Assembly: GCF_048060115.1 (NCBI RefSeq)
Contig: NZ_JBHMIM010000020.1
Coordinates: forward strand, 43,564 to 107,563
Length of the DNA: 64,000 bases
From: Micromonospora_E sp048060115
GTDB lineage: Bacteria; Actinomycetota; Actinomycetes; Mycobacteriales; Micromonosporaceae
Reading direction: 5' to 3'
Shown here: positions 25,935 through 33,882 of the stretch, piece by piece
How the letters are laid out: the number at the start of each line of letters is the position of its first letter
How positions within the stretch are numbered: the stretch's first letter is position 1
The notes under the pieces: model-generated
What the model saw: only the letters and a program-made list of their open reading frames with translations
The model's database searches: none
What the model was told of the DNA's origin: nothing
Made by a program: the position numbers and the translations under genes

Positions 25935-26285
25935 GTGTTCACGCTCGCCCAGGCACGTCACCTGATGGCCACCCTCTGTCCCCGGATCGACGAGCTGGTG
26001 CTGCTGCGCGCCGATCTCGCCGAGCTGCGCGCAGACCTGGCCGGCGGATCGCAGAGCCCGCACGGTGGGCTGGCCGAGGTGAAAGGGCTGGAAGCGCGGA
26101 TCTACGGCATCCTCGACGAGCTGAACGAACACGACATCCAGGTCAAGGGCGTGGCTCCGGTGTTGCTCGACTTCCCTGGTGAGCTCGACGGCCGTCCGGT
26201 GCTGTGGTGCTGGCTGGAGGGCGACGGCGAGATCCGGTGGTACCACCGCCTGGAGTGCGGGTTCTCCGGTCGTCGCCGCATCTGA
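25935..26285 (+). CDS. DUF2203 family protein
   Basis: 116 residues. The sequence FTLAQARHLMATLCPRIDEL, a central charged coiled-coil-like helix pair, GLEARIYGILDELNEHDIQVK and the closing VLLDFPGELDGRPVLWCWLE followed by WYHRLECGFSGRR match the DUF2203 family, which is small, cytoplasmic and uncharacterised. The GTG at 25935 is chosen as the family begins with this segment and a -10-like element ends about 6 bases earlier, so the message may be leaderless. An alternative start lies 15 codons upstream. Followed directly by a CCAC repeat tract. Confidence 0.75.
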   Translation: MFTLAQARHLMATLCPRIDELVLLRADLAELRADLAGGSQSPHGGLAEVKGLEARIYGILDELNEHDIQVKGVAPVLLDFPGELDGRPVLWCWLEGDGEIRWYHRLECGFSGRRRI

Positions 26286-26286
26286 T

Positions 26287-26324
26287 CCACCCACCCACCC
26301 ACCCACCCACCCATCCACCCACCC
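26287..26324 (+). repeat. CCAC tetranucleotide repeat tract
   Basis: Six CCAC units, one CCAT, two more CCAC units and a trailing CC, starting two bases after the DUF2203 stop. The complementary strand reads as repeated TGGG and could form a G-quadruplex. Likely variable in length through slippage. Confidence 0.9.
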
Positions 26325-26327
26325 TCT

Positions 26328-26391
26328 CGACGATCTTGCGCTCATCGAGAGGTTTTGCACGAATTGTCTATCGACAAGTGCAAGATCGTCG
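26328..26391. repeat. 64-bp nested inverted repeat, miniature-element-like
   Basis: Outer arms of 12 bp (26328-26339 and 26380-26391) enclose an inner stem TTGCAC/GTGCAA (26355-26360, 26379-26384) and a further 5-bp stem (26364-26368, 26373-26377). The unit is AT-richer than its flanks. The sharp terminal inverted repeats recall intergenic palindromic or miniature elements of actinomycetes, though no target-site duplication is clear. Confidence 0.5.
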
Positions 26392-26465
26392 GGCGTGGTG
26401 AGGTATCGAGATATCGACATCTTGACGAGGTGGCGTGCGTGTGAGTAGCGTCTCGGGCACTTTAT

Positions 26466-26492
26466 GGAAAGTTTCCTAACTATTTAGGGAGA
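26466..26492 (+). promoter_or_regulatory. Palindromes over the leader and ribosome site of the chitinase gene
   Basis: GGAAAGTTTCC (26466-26476) is a perfect palindrome ending 22 bases before the chitinase ATG. It overlaps a second inverted repeat CCTAA/TTAGG (26475-26479, 26484-26488) whose right arm enters the AGGGAGA ribosome site. The element could be an operator or an RNA switch hiding the ribosome site. Confidence 0.5.
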
Positions 26493-26498
26493 CGCCTG

Positions 26499-28094
26499 AT
26501 GAGAAGATCACTGCGCCGCGCCATGTGGGCGGGGGCGTTGGCCGTGGTGACCGCCGCGGCGGCAGTGCCGGTCACCGCGGCCTTCGGTGCCGGCACGATC
26601 TCGGCCGGCTTCGTCGCCACCTCCGACTGGGGCACCGGCCACGAGGTCAGAGTCACCGTGGCCAACGGATCCGACGCATCGGTCAGCACCTGGCGGATCG
26701 AGTTCGACCTGCCGGCGGGCACCACGATCGGCAGCTTCTGGGACGCGGACGTGACCCGCAGTGGCACCCACTACACCGCGGTGAAGAAGAGCTGGGCGGG
26801 CAGCCTCGCGCCAGGGACCTCGTTCAGCTGGGGATACGTCGGCACCGGCGCCTACCGTGCCCCGACGAACTGCACCGTCAACGGGGTCTCCTGCGCCGGT
26901 GGACCGGCACCGACGACGGCACCACCCACCACCGCCCCGCCGACGACACCGCCGCCCACCACGCAACCCCCGCCACCGGGCGGCCAGAAGGTCGTCGGGT
27001 ACTTCACCCAGTGGGGCGTGTACGGGCGCAACTACCACGTGCGCAACATCCACACGAGTGGGTCCGCGGCGAAGATGACTCACATCCTTTACGCCTTCGG
27101 CAACACCACCGGCGGTCGGTGCACCATCGGGGAAAGCTACGCCGACTACGAGAAGGCGTATCCGGCGGCGGAGAGTGTCGACGGGGTCGCCGACACCTGG
27201 GACCAGCCGCTGCGCGGAAACTTCAACCAACTACGCAAGCTCAAGGCGATGTACCCGCATCTCAAAGTGATCTGGTCGTTCGGTGGCTGGACCTGGTCCG
27301 GCGGCTTCACCCAGGCTGCGCAGAACCCGGCCGCGTTCGCCGAGTCCTGCCACAACCTGGTCGAGGACCCGCGATGGGCGGACGTGTTCGACGGCATCGA
27401 CATCGACTGGGAGTATCCGAACGCCTGCGGCTTGACCTGTGACGCCAGCGGCCCCAACGCGTTCAAGAACGTGGTCTCGGCGTTGCGGACCCGGTTCGGC
27501 TCGTCGGCGCTGGTCACCGCCGCGATCACAGCCGACGGCAGCAACGGGGGCAAGATCGACGCCACCGACTACGCCGGAGCGGCCGGCAACCTCAACTGGA
27601 TCATGCCGATGACCTACGACTACTTCGGCGCGTTCAACGCCCAGGGTCCGACCGCACCGCACTCACCACTGACCTCGTACGCGGGGATCCCGCAGCAGGG
27701 CTTCTGGTCGGATGCGGCGATCCAGAAGCTCAAGAGCAAAGGCATCCCGGCGAACAAGCTGCTGCTCGGCATCGGCTTCTACGGCCGTGGCTGGACGGGC
27801 GTCAGCCAGACGACGCCCGGCGGCACCGCCACCGGAGCCGCGCCCGGCACCTACGAGCAGGGGATCGAGGACTACAAGGTGCTCAAGAACACCTGTCCGG
27901 TCACCGGAACCGTCGGTGGCACTGCCTATGCCAAGTGTGGCAGCAACTGGTGGAGCTACGACACGCCGGCCACCATCGGCGGCAAGATGAGCTACGCCCG
28001 GGGACAAGGGCTGGGCGGGGCGTTCTTCTGGGAGCTTTCCGGCGACACCGGCAACGGCGAGCTGGTCGCCGCGATTCGTAACGGTCTCGGCTGA
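26499..28094 (+). CDS. Secreted GH18 chitinase with N-terminal CBM2
   Basis: 531 residues. A signal peptide (RRSLRRAMWAGALAVVTAAA, cleavage near residue 30) leads to a family 2 carbohydrate-binding module (about 31-135, ending CTVNGVSCAGG), a Thr/Pro linker (about 138-165) and a GH18 catalytic domain. DGIDIDWEYP near 298-307 carries the catalytic Glu. The enzyme cleaves chitin outside the cell by substrate-assisted catalysis. The gene is monocistronic, ending at a 17-bp hairpin. Regulation probably acts through the palindromes just upstream. Confidence 0.95.
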   Translation: MRRSLRRAMWAGALAVVTAAAAVPVTAAFGAGTISAGFVATSDWGTGHEVRVTVANGSDASVSTWRIEFDLPAGTTIGSFWDADVTRSGTHYTAVKKSWAGSLAPGTSFSWGYVGTGAYRAPTNCTVNGVSCAGGPAPTTAPPTTAPPTTPPPTTQPPPPGGQKVVGYFTQWGVYGRNYHVRNIHTSGSAAKMTHILYAFGNTTGGRCTIGESYADYEKAYPAAESVDGVADTWDQPLRGNFNQLRKLKAMYPHLKVIWSFGGWTWSGGFTQAAQNPAAFAESCHNLVEDPRWADVFDGIDIDWEYPNACGLTCDASGPNAFKNVVSALRTRFGSSALVTAAITADGSNGGKIDATDYAGAAGNLNWIMPMTYDYFGAFNAQGPTAPHSPLTSYAGIPQQGFWSDAAIQKLKSKGIPANKLLLGIGFYGRGWTGVSQTTPGGTATGAAPGTYEQGIEDYKVLKNTCPVTGTVGGTAYAKCGSNWWSYDTPATIGGKMSYARGQGLGGAFFWELSGDTGNGELVAAIRNGLG

Positions 28095-28112
28095 CCCGCG
28101 CCACCACCCGGT

Positions 28113-28150
28113 CGATGCCCGGAGCCGGCGACCGCCGGCTCCGGGCATCG
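28113..28150. terminator. Very strong hairpin between convergent chitinase and ABC ATPase genes
   Basis: A perfect 17-bp stem (28113-28129 with 28134-28150) with a 4-base loop, located between two convergent stop codons. Likely a bidirectional terminator. Confidence 0.8.
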
Positions 28151-28156
28151 GAGCGT

Positions 28157-28951
28157 TCACTTGCGGTTGACGTGATCCTGGTAGGCCTTGACCACCTCGG
28201 CGCTCGGGCCGTCCATCCGGATCACCCCGGCCTCCAGCCAGATGCTCCGCTCACAGGTGTCCAGGATCGACTTGTTGCTGTGGCTGACCAGGAAGACCGT
28301 GCCGGCCTCGGCCCGCAACTCGCGGACCCGTTCCTCGCTGCGCCGCTGGAAGGCGGCGTCACCGGTGGCCAACGCCTCGTCGATCATGAGTACGTCGTGG
28401 CTCTTCGCCGCAGCGATGGAGAACCGCAGCCGGGCCGCCATGCCGGAGGAGTAGGTGCGCATCGGCAACGAGGCGAAGTCCTCCCGAGCGTTGATCCCGG
28501 AGAAGTCCACGATCCCGTCGTACTTGGCCCGCACCTCGGCGGGGCTCATCCCCATCGCCAGGCAGCCGAGCACCACGTTGCGCTCGCCGGTCAGATCGTT
28601 CATCAGGGCGGCGTTCACCCCGAGCAGCGACGGCTGGCCCTGGGTGTACACCTTCCCCCGGCGCGGCGGTAGCAACCCGGCAACCGCCCGGAGCAGGGTC
28701 GACTTGCCGGAGCCATTGCTGCCGATGAGGCCGATGGCCTCACCTCGGTACGCCACGAAGCTGACCCCGCGAACGGCGTGCACCTCGCGAACCGAGGGAG
28801 CGTGCTGGCGGGTGACGATGCGGCGCAACGCGGCGACCGGGCTGGTACGCCCACCGCCACCGGTGGTGACCCGGTAGACGACGTGCAGGTTGTCGACGAT
28901 CACCGTGGGCACCCGGGTGTCGGTGCCGGTGGCGGTCAGCTGTTCAGCCAC
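28157..28951 (-). CDS. ABC exporter ATPase, polysaccharide/teichoic acid type (Wzt/TagH-like)
   Basis: 264 residues. Walker A is GSNGSGKSTLL, the signature is YSSGMAARLRFSIA and Walker B is DVLMIDEAL; this signature and the segment VREVHAVRGVSFVAYRGEAI are typical of ATPases for export of lipid-linked polysaccharides. It lacks the C-terminal glycan-binding domain of some Wzt proteins. The GTG at 28951 lies 7 bases after GAGGAGGAG and overlaps the permease stop by 8 bases. It would power the permease encoded just upstream; the exported glycan is unknown, as no glycosyltransferase cluster is near. Confidence 0.87.
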   Translation of the reverse strand: MAEQLTATGTDTRVPTVIVDNLHVVYRVTTGGGGRTSPVAALRRIVTRQHAPSVREVHAVRGVSFVAYRGEAIGLIGSNGSGKSTLLRAVAGLLPPRRGKVYTQGQPSLLGVNAALMNDLTGERNVVLGCLAMGMSPAEVRAKYDGIVDFSGINAREDFASLPMRTYSSGMAARLRFSIAAAKSHDVLMIDEALATGDAAFQRRSEERVRELRAEAGTVFLVSHSNKSILDTCERSIWLEAGVIRMDGPSAEVVKAYQDHVNRK

Positions 28952-29849
28952 GGCCGTACTCCTCCTCAGCACGCCAGAAGTAGATGAAGCCGGTGACGCC
29001 CATCACCAGGGCCCAGCCGGCCGCCGCCGGCCACAGATAACCGGGGGTGGTGCCCATCGAGTCCATCAACGCGTACCGGACCACGTTGATGTAGACGGCC
29101 ATCGGGTTGAACTGCAGCACGGTCGAGACCCAGCCGGGCAGGTCCGCGGTGAACCGGTCGATGCTGTAGAACACCCCGGAGGCGTAGAGCCAGGTCCGCA
29201 TCACGAACGGGAGCAGCTGGGACAGGTCGCTGGTGCGCGCCGCCCAGCGGGCGACCATCATCGCCAGTCCGGCGCTGAACAGGGTCTGCAGGAGCAACGC
29301 CGGCACCACCAGCAGCCAGCTGAGGTCGATCCCCTCCCCGGTGGCCAGCATGATGACCACGAGGACGCCCATCGTGGGGAGCATCTGCTGCACCTGGACC
29401 AGGACCGTGGTCAGCGGCAGGCTGACCCGGGGGAAGTGCATGGCCCGGATCAGGTTCAGGTTGTCGGCGATCGACCGGGCCGCGGTGCTCACCGTCTGCT
29501 GGGTGAAGGTGAAGATGAAGATCCCGGTGCAGAGGTACCCGATGAAGTTGCCGATGCCGCGGTCGGTGCCCAGCAGCAGCCCGAAGACCAGGAAGTAGAC
29601 CCCGGCGTTGGCCAGCGGTGTCAGCACCTGCCAGATCTGGCCCAGCCGCGCGTTCGTGTAGGTGGCGATCAGCCGGGCGTTGGCGTACGTCCAGATGAAG
29701 TGACGCCGGGACCACACCTGCTTGAGGTACGCGCCGAGTCCGGGTCGTGCCCCACTGACCGCCAGGCCGTGCTGGTGCGCCAGCTCGGCGAAGGTCGGCC
29801 CGCTGGCCGGTTCCAGCGTCACGGTCGTGCCGCTGGTTGGCTGATGCAT
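28944..29849 (-). CDS. ABC-2 permease, polysaccharide export type (Wzm/TagG-like)
   Basis: 301 residues with a cytoplasmic N-terminus and six predicted membrane helices. The segment ARLIATYTNARLGQIWQVLTPL is typical for the first membrane region of O-antigen/teichoic acid export permeases. It pairs with the ATPase gene that overlaps its 3' end. The ATG at 29849 is chosen because the upstream 57 codons are low-complexity and unconserved. Likely exports a cell-surface glycan; the substrate is not deducible here. Confidence 0.85.
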   Translation of the reverse strand: MHQPTSGTTVTLEPASGPTFAELAHQHGLAVSGARPGLGAYLKQVWSRRHFIWTYANARLIATYTNARLGQIWQVLTPLANAGVYFLVFGLLLGTDRGIGNFIGYLCTGIFIFTFTQQTVSTAARSIADNLNLIRAMHFPRVSLPLTTVLVQVQQMLPTMGVLVVIMLATGEGIDLSWLLVVPALLLQTLFSAGLAMMVARWAARTSDLSQLLPFVMRTWLYASGVFYSIDRFTADLPGWVSTVLQFNPMAVYINVVRYALMDSMGTTPGYLWPAAAGWALVMGVTGFIYFWRAEEEYGRG

Positions 29850-30020
29850 TCCGTCAGTCCTTCCGTCAGCCAGCGTTGCCGCTCGCGCACACCCCCACCC
29901 CTTCCCCCGAGGGGACCTGTCTCGTCCCCGGCCGCCGCCCTCGGCATCGCCGATCGGGCGCGGCGCGGAAACCGGGTCAACCGTGGCGAGAACGGGTCCG
30001 ATGCCCCCGTTGCTCACCAT

Positions 30021-30116
30021 CCGTGCCCGGTGGCACGGAACGATACCGTCGCGTCCTGACGGAAACGGTAGGGGAGCCTACGACGATACGCAACCGTACC
30101 GTCGTGCGGTTACACT
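30021..30116 (+). promoter_or_regulatory. Promoter and inverted repeats before the TetR gene
   Basis: Three inverted repeats lie in series: CCGTGCC/GGCACGG (30021-30038), TACCGT/ACGGTA with a 15-base spacer (30044-30070), and AACCG/CGGTT with a 10-base spacer (30092-30111). The last runs into a TACACT -10 box (30111-30116), 7 bases before the ATG at 30124, so the message is probably leaderless. The arrangement fits autorepression. Confidence 0.45.
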
Positions 30117-30123
30117 CGTTCGA

Positions 30124-30756
30124 ATGCGGGGCGACGGAAAGCGACCACCGGCTGGCGCGGCGGTGCTGCGGGAGGACGTGACGCAGGCGATCCGGGCTGC
30201 GGCGTTGCAGGAACTGGCCGCAGCCGGCTATGGCAGGATGTCGATCGAAGCGGTCGCCCGCCGCGCCGGGGTCGGCAAGACCGCCGTCTACCGGCGGTGG
30301 GGTTCGAAACTCGAGATGGTGATCGGGATCGTCTCCGAAGTCGCCGTCGGGGTGACCGCCGTGCCGGACACCGGCACCCTGCGTGGCGACCTTGAGCTGG
30401 TGCTGACCATCGCGGCCCGGGCGTTGCGCCATCCGCTGGCCGGGCAGATCGTGCCGGACCTGCTCGCCGAGGCCGCCCGCAACCCGGCGATCGCCCAGAC
30501 CCTGCAGACAGCCCTGCGGGACAACCAGCGTGAGATCGGGACCCTGGTGACGAACCGGGCGGTGCGGCGGGGCGAACTGCCCGCCGACACCAGTCCCGAC
30601 TTCGTCGTCGACCTGATGGTCGGCCCGCTCTACTGGCGGCTCGCAGTGGCCCGTACCCCGCTGCCGCGCGGCTACGTTGCGCTGCTGGCCGCCTCGGTCA
30701 CCGCCGGCCTGACCACCCCGGCTAGCGGGTCGTCAGTGCCCCCTGCCACCGGGTGA
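30124..30756 (+). CDS. TetR/AcrR-family repressor
   Basis: 210 residues. The helix-turn-helix is clear: AAGYGRMSIEAVARRAGVGK followed by TAVYRRWGSKLEMV, with a C-terminal all-helical ligand domain of the TetR_C type. It probably senses a small molecule and represses nearby genes. It is divergent from the polysaccharide exporter genes and convergent with the alpha-xylosidase gene, whose end it overlaps by 35 bases; convergent genes that overlap may interfere by transcription. The ATG at 30124 is right after the -10 box. The ligand is unknown. Confidence 0.9.
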   Translation: MRGDGKRPPAGAAVLREDVTQAIRAAALQELAAAGYGRMSIEAVARRAGVGKTAVYRRWGSKLEMVIGIVSEVAVGVTAVPDTGTLRGDLELVLTIAARALRHPLAGQIVPDLLAEAARNPAIAQTLQTALRDNQREIGTLVTNRAVRRGELPADTSPDFVVDLMVGPLYWRLAVARTPLPRGYVALLAASVTAGLTTPASGSSVPPATG

Positions 30757-33004
30757 CGTCGGCGGCCATCTCCCGGACCTCCCCGTGGCCAACCAACTGC
30801 ACCCGCCACGGCAGGGCCGCCCCGGCGACCCGGTCCGCGGTGACCGCCGCACCATTGCGGGCGACCACGAACCGGGCGGCCTCGGATCCGTCCAGCGCCG
30901 GCACCGACACCTGCACCTGCTGCCCGTCGGCGAGCTGGTACACCGCCAGGGTCACCCCGTCGGCGTACGGGTAGTCCGGTCGGTCCGTGTTCGCCCCGAG
31001 TGGCAGCACCGTGCCGGGGCGCACCAGGACCGGCACCTGGTCGAACCCGACCGTCCGGCGTATCCAGCCCGGCCCGGTGACCTCCTCACCGGTCTGTAGG
31101 TGGGTCCAGGTGCCGGCCGGCAGGTAGAAGTCCACCTGCCCGTCGGCCCGGAACACCGGCGCCACCAGCAGGCTGTCCCCGAGCAGGTACTGCCGCTCCA
31201 GGTGGGTCACCGCCGGATCGTCCGGGAACTCCGCGACCAGCGGGCGCATCACCGGGATGCCCTCCCGGTGGGCCAGCACCGCCTGACCGAACAGGTACGG
31301 CATCAGTCGCGCCTTGAGCCGGGTGAAGATCCGCAGTACGTCGACCGCCTCCTCGTCGAACGTCCACGGCACCCGGTAGGTCTGACTGCCGTGCAACCGG
31401 CTGTGTGAGGAGAGCAGACCGAACGGGATCCAGCGCTTGAACACCTCCGGTGCCGGCTGACCCTCGAAGCCGCCGATGTCGTGGCTCCAGAAGCCGAACC
31501 CGGACATCGCCAGCGACAAGCCGCCGCGCAGACTCTCCGCCATCGATTCGAAGGTGGATTCGCAGTCACCGCCCCAGTGCACCGGGAACTGCTGCCCGCC
31601 AGCGGTGGCCGACCGGGCGAACAGCACCGCCTCGCCCTCGCCGTGGTGCTCCCGGAGCAGGTCGAACACCGTCTGGTTGTACAGGTGGGTGTAGTAGTTG
31701 TGCATCCGTTCGGGGTCGGCGCCGTCGTGCCAGACCACGTCGGTCGGGATCCGCTCACCAAAGTCGGTCTTGAATGCGTCGACGCCCATGTCCAGCAACG
31801 CCCGCAACTTGTCGGTGTACCAGCGTCGGGCGTCCGGGTTGGTGAAGTCGACCAGACCCATCCCGGCCTGCCAGAGGTCGCACTGCCAGACGTCGCCGTC
31901 GGTGGTCCGGACCAGGTAGCCCCGCGCCGCCCCCTCGGCGAACAGCGCCGACCGCTGCGCGATGTACGGGTTGATCCACACGCAGATCTTCAGGTCCCGC
32001 TTGCGTAGCCGGTCCAGCATCAGCTCAGGTTCGGGGAAGACCTGCGGATCCCATTCGAAGTTCGACCAGTGGAACTCGCGCATCCAGAAACAGTCGAAAT
32101 GGAACACCGACAACGGCAGCTCGAGCTCTGCCATGGTGTCGATGAACGAACTGACCGTCTGCTCGTCGTACGAGGTGGTGAACGAGGTGCTCAGCCACAG
32201 TCCGAACGACCAGGCCGGCGGCAGGGCCGGGCGGCCGGTCAGGGCGGTGTACTTGCGCAGGATCTCGCGCGGCGTCGGGCCGTAGATGACCAGGTACTCC
32301 AGGCTCTGCCCGGCGACGCTGAACGACACCCGGGAGACCACCTCGGAGCCGACCTCGAACGAGACCAGTCCGGGGTGGTTGACGAACACCCCGTACCCAC
32401 CGGTTGTGAGGTAGAACGGGACGTTCTTGTACGCCTGCTCGCTGCTGGTGCCGCCGTCCTCCTGCCAGATGTCCACCACCTGACCGTTGCGTACCAGCGG
32501 ACCGAACCTCTCGCCGAGCCCGTACACCGTCTCGCCGACGCCGAGGCTGAGCTGTTCCCGCACGTACGACCCGTCGTCGGTGTCCAGCGCGGCCATGCTC
32601 TTGTAGCCGCTGCCGGTGAGTACCCGGTCGGCGGCCACGAACTCCAGCTGCCAGTGGTCACCTCGGGCGAACCGGGCGGTCAGCTCGCCCGAGGTGATGC
32701 TGGCGTACTCGGTGCCGTCGGTCACCTGGACCTCGGCGTCCGGGTCGGCGGCCACGGTGAAGTCCGGATGCCGGGGTCGTCGGCCGAGGAAGTGGCCCAC
32801 CTGGACGGAGATCACGTCGGGGACGGGGGAGGTGCAGCGAACGGTGAGCAGCGGCTGGTTGAGGGTGTCGCCGCGGCCGGTGATCCGCCGGGTCGGGGCG
32901 TACACGGTCAGCGCCGCTGGTTCGATCTCGACGTCGTGCACCTGCGCGGGATACAGCGGGCGTACGCCGTCGCGCATCCGCCAGTAGCCGTGACTGAATT
33001 TCAT
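30722..33004 (-). CDS. GH31 alpha-xylosidase (YicI-like)
   Basis: 760 residues, the normal length of YicI-type enzymes. Catalytic nucleophile Asp is in KTDFGE near residue 412 and the acid/base Asp in HWGGDCEST; the N-terminal beta-sandwich and the LWLSTSFTTSYDE segment are typical of the xylosidase subgroup. No signal peptide, so cytoplasmic. It should release xylose from isoprimeverose and other alpha-xylosides brought in by the transporter encoded upstream in the same operon. The gene is last of four and its end overlaps the convergent TetR gene. Confidence 0.92.
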   Translation of the reverse strand: MKFSHGYWRMRDGVRPLYPAQVHDVEIEPAALTVYAPTRRITGRGDTLNQPLLTVRCTSPVPDVISVQVGHFLGRRPRHPDFTVAADPDAEVQVTDGTEYASITSGELTARFARGDHWQLEFVAADRVLTGSGYKSMAALDTDDGSYVREQLSLGVGETVYGLGERFGPLVRNGQVVDIWQEDGGTSSEQAYKNVPFYLTTGGYGVFVNHPGLVSFEVGSEVVSRVSFSVAGQSLEYLVIYGPTPREILRKYTALTGRPALPPAWSFGLWLSTSFTTSYDEQTVSSFIDTMAELELPLSVFHFDCFWMREFHWSNFEWDPQVFPEPELMLDRLRKRDLKICVWINPYIAQRSALFAEGAARGYLVRTTDGDVWQCDLWQAGMGLVDFTNPDARRWYTDKLRALLDMGVDAFKTDFGERIPTDVVWHDGADPERMHNYYTHLYNQTVFDLLREHHGEGEAVLFARSATAGGQQFPVHWGGDCESTFESMAESLRGGLSLAMSGFGFWSHDIGGFEGQPAPEVFKRWIPFGLLSSHSRLHGSQTYRVPWTFDEEAVDVLRIFTRLKARLMPYLFGQAVLAHREGIPVMRPLVAEFPDDPAVTHLERQYLLGDSLLVAPVFRADGQVDFYLPAGTWTHLQTGEEVTGPGWIRRTVGFDQVPVLVRPGTVLPLGANTDRPDYPYADGVTLAVYQLADGQQVQVSVPALDGSEAARFVVARNGAAVTADRVAGAALPWRVQLVGHGEVREMAADVTRWQGALTTR

Positions 33005-33026
33005 TGAGCCTCTCTTGCGTCAGGTC

Positions 33027-33881
33027 CTACTTGACCGCGCCGGCCAGCACACCCCGGGTCAGGGTGCGCTGGAAGATGAGGAAGAACAGCACCGCCGGCA
33101 CGATGCCGAGTAGCGCCGACGCACTGGTGGTGGTGGCGTCCATCATCCGGTCCCCCTGCAGGACGCCGAGCGCGACCGGCACCGTCTGCTTGTCGTTGGA
33201 GATCAGGAAGATCAGCGGCAGGAAGAACTCGTTCCAGGTCCAGATGAAGAAGAACGTGAACAGCACCGACAGGGTCGGCCAGCTGGTCGGCACCACGACT
33301 CTCCAGAGCACCCGCCACTTGCCTGCCCCATCCATCGCGGCAGCTTCCAACAACTGTCGCGGGAAGTCCCGGAACACCGAGGAGAGCAGGTAGGTGCCGA
33401 ACGCCGCCTGGATCGCGGTGAAGATGATGATGACGGCGATCCGGCTGTTGTAGAGCCCGACCTGTTTGGACAGGTAGTACAGCGGGTAGACCAGCGCCTC
33501 CTGGGGCAGCAGGTTGGCCAGCAGGAAGAACATCAGGAACGCGATTCGTCCCCGCATCCGGCCGATCCCGATCGCGTACGCGTTGAACACCGAGATCAGC
33601 ACCGCGAGTACGGCTACCGTGGCGCTGATGAGAAAGCTGTTCCACAGCTTCTCGCCGAAGTCGACCCGGAACCAGAAGTCCACGATGCCGCGCAGGTAGA
33701 GCTCGCCGGGTAGCGAGAGCGGACCGTTGGCGGCGTACTCGGCAGGTGCCTTCACGGCGTTGAGCGCCACGACCAGGAACGGTGCCAGCACCAGCAGGGT
33801 GAGCACGGTCAGGCCGGTCAGGACGGTCGAGGCGGTCAGCCGGCCGGGCCGGCCGCGTCGGGAGGGTGGGGCGGCGACCAT
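33027..33881 (-). CDS. Carbohydrate ABC importer permease, MalG family
   Basis: 284 residues with six membrane helices. The EAA loop EAAAMDGAGKWRVLWRVVVP contacts the ATPase. It forms a heterodimer with the MalF-type permease whose gene ends one base upstream, and imports oligosaccharide delivered by the lipoprotein encoded first in the operon. The alpha-xylosidase gene follows 22 bases later. No ATPase gene is in the operon; a shared MsiK-type ATPase elsewhere is expected, as in Streptomyces. Confidence 0.92.
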   Translation of the reverse strand: MVAAPPSRRGRPGRLTASTVLTGLTVLTLLVLAPFLVVALNAVKAPAEYAANGPLSLPGELYLRGIVDFWFRVDFGEKLWNSFLISATVAVLAVLISVFNAYAIGIGRMRGRIAFLMFFLLANLLPQEALVYPLYYLSKQVGLYNSRIAVIIIFTAIQAAFGTYLLSSVFRDFPRQLLEAAAMDGAGKWRVLWRVVVPTSWPTLSVLFTFFFIWTWNEFFLPLIFLISNDKQTVPVALGVLQGDRMMDATTTSASALLGIVPAVLFFLIFQRTLTRGVLAGAVK

Positions 33882-33882
33882 C

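Noticed and set aside
26287..26324. CRISPR-like array
   Set aside because: It is a simple four-base tandem repeat without spacers.
28157..29849. Antibiotic self-resistance exporter
   Set aside because: The ATPase signature and permease N-terminus fit polysaccharide/teichoic export, and no biosynthetic cluster is adjacent.
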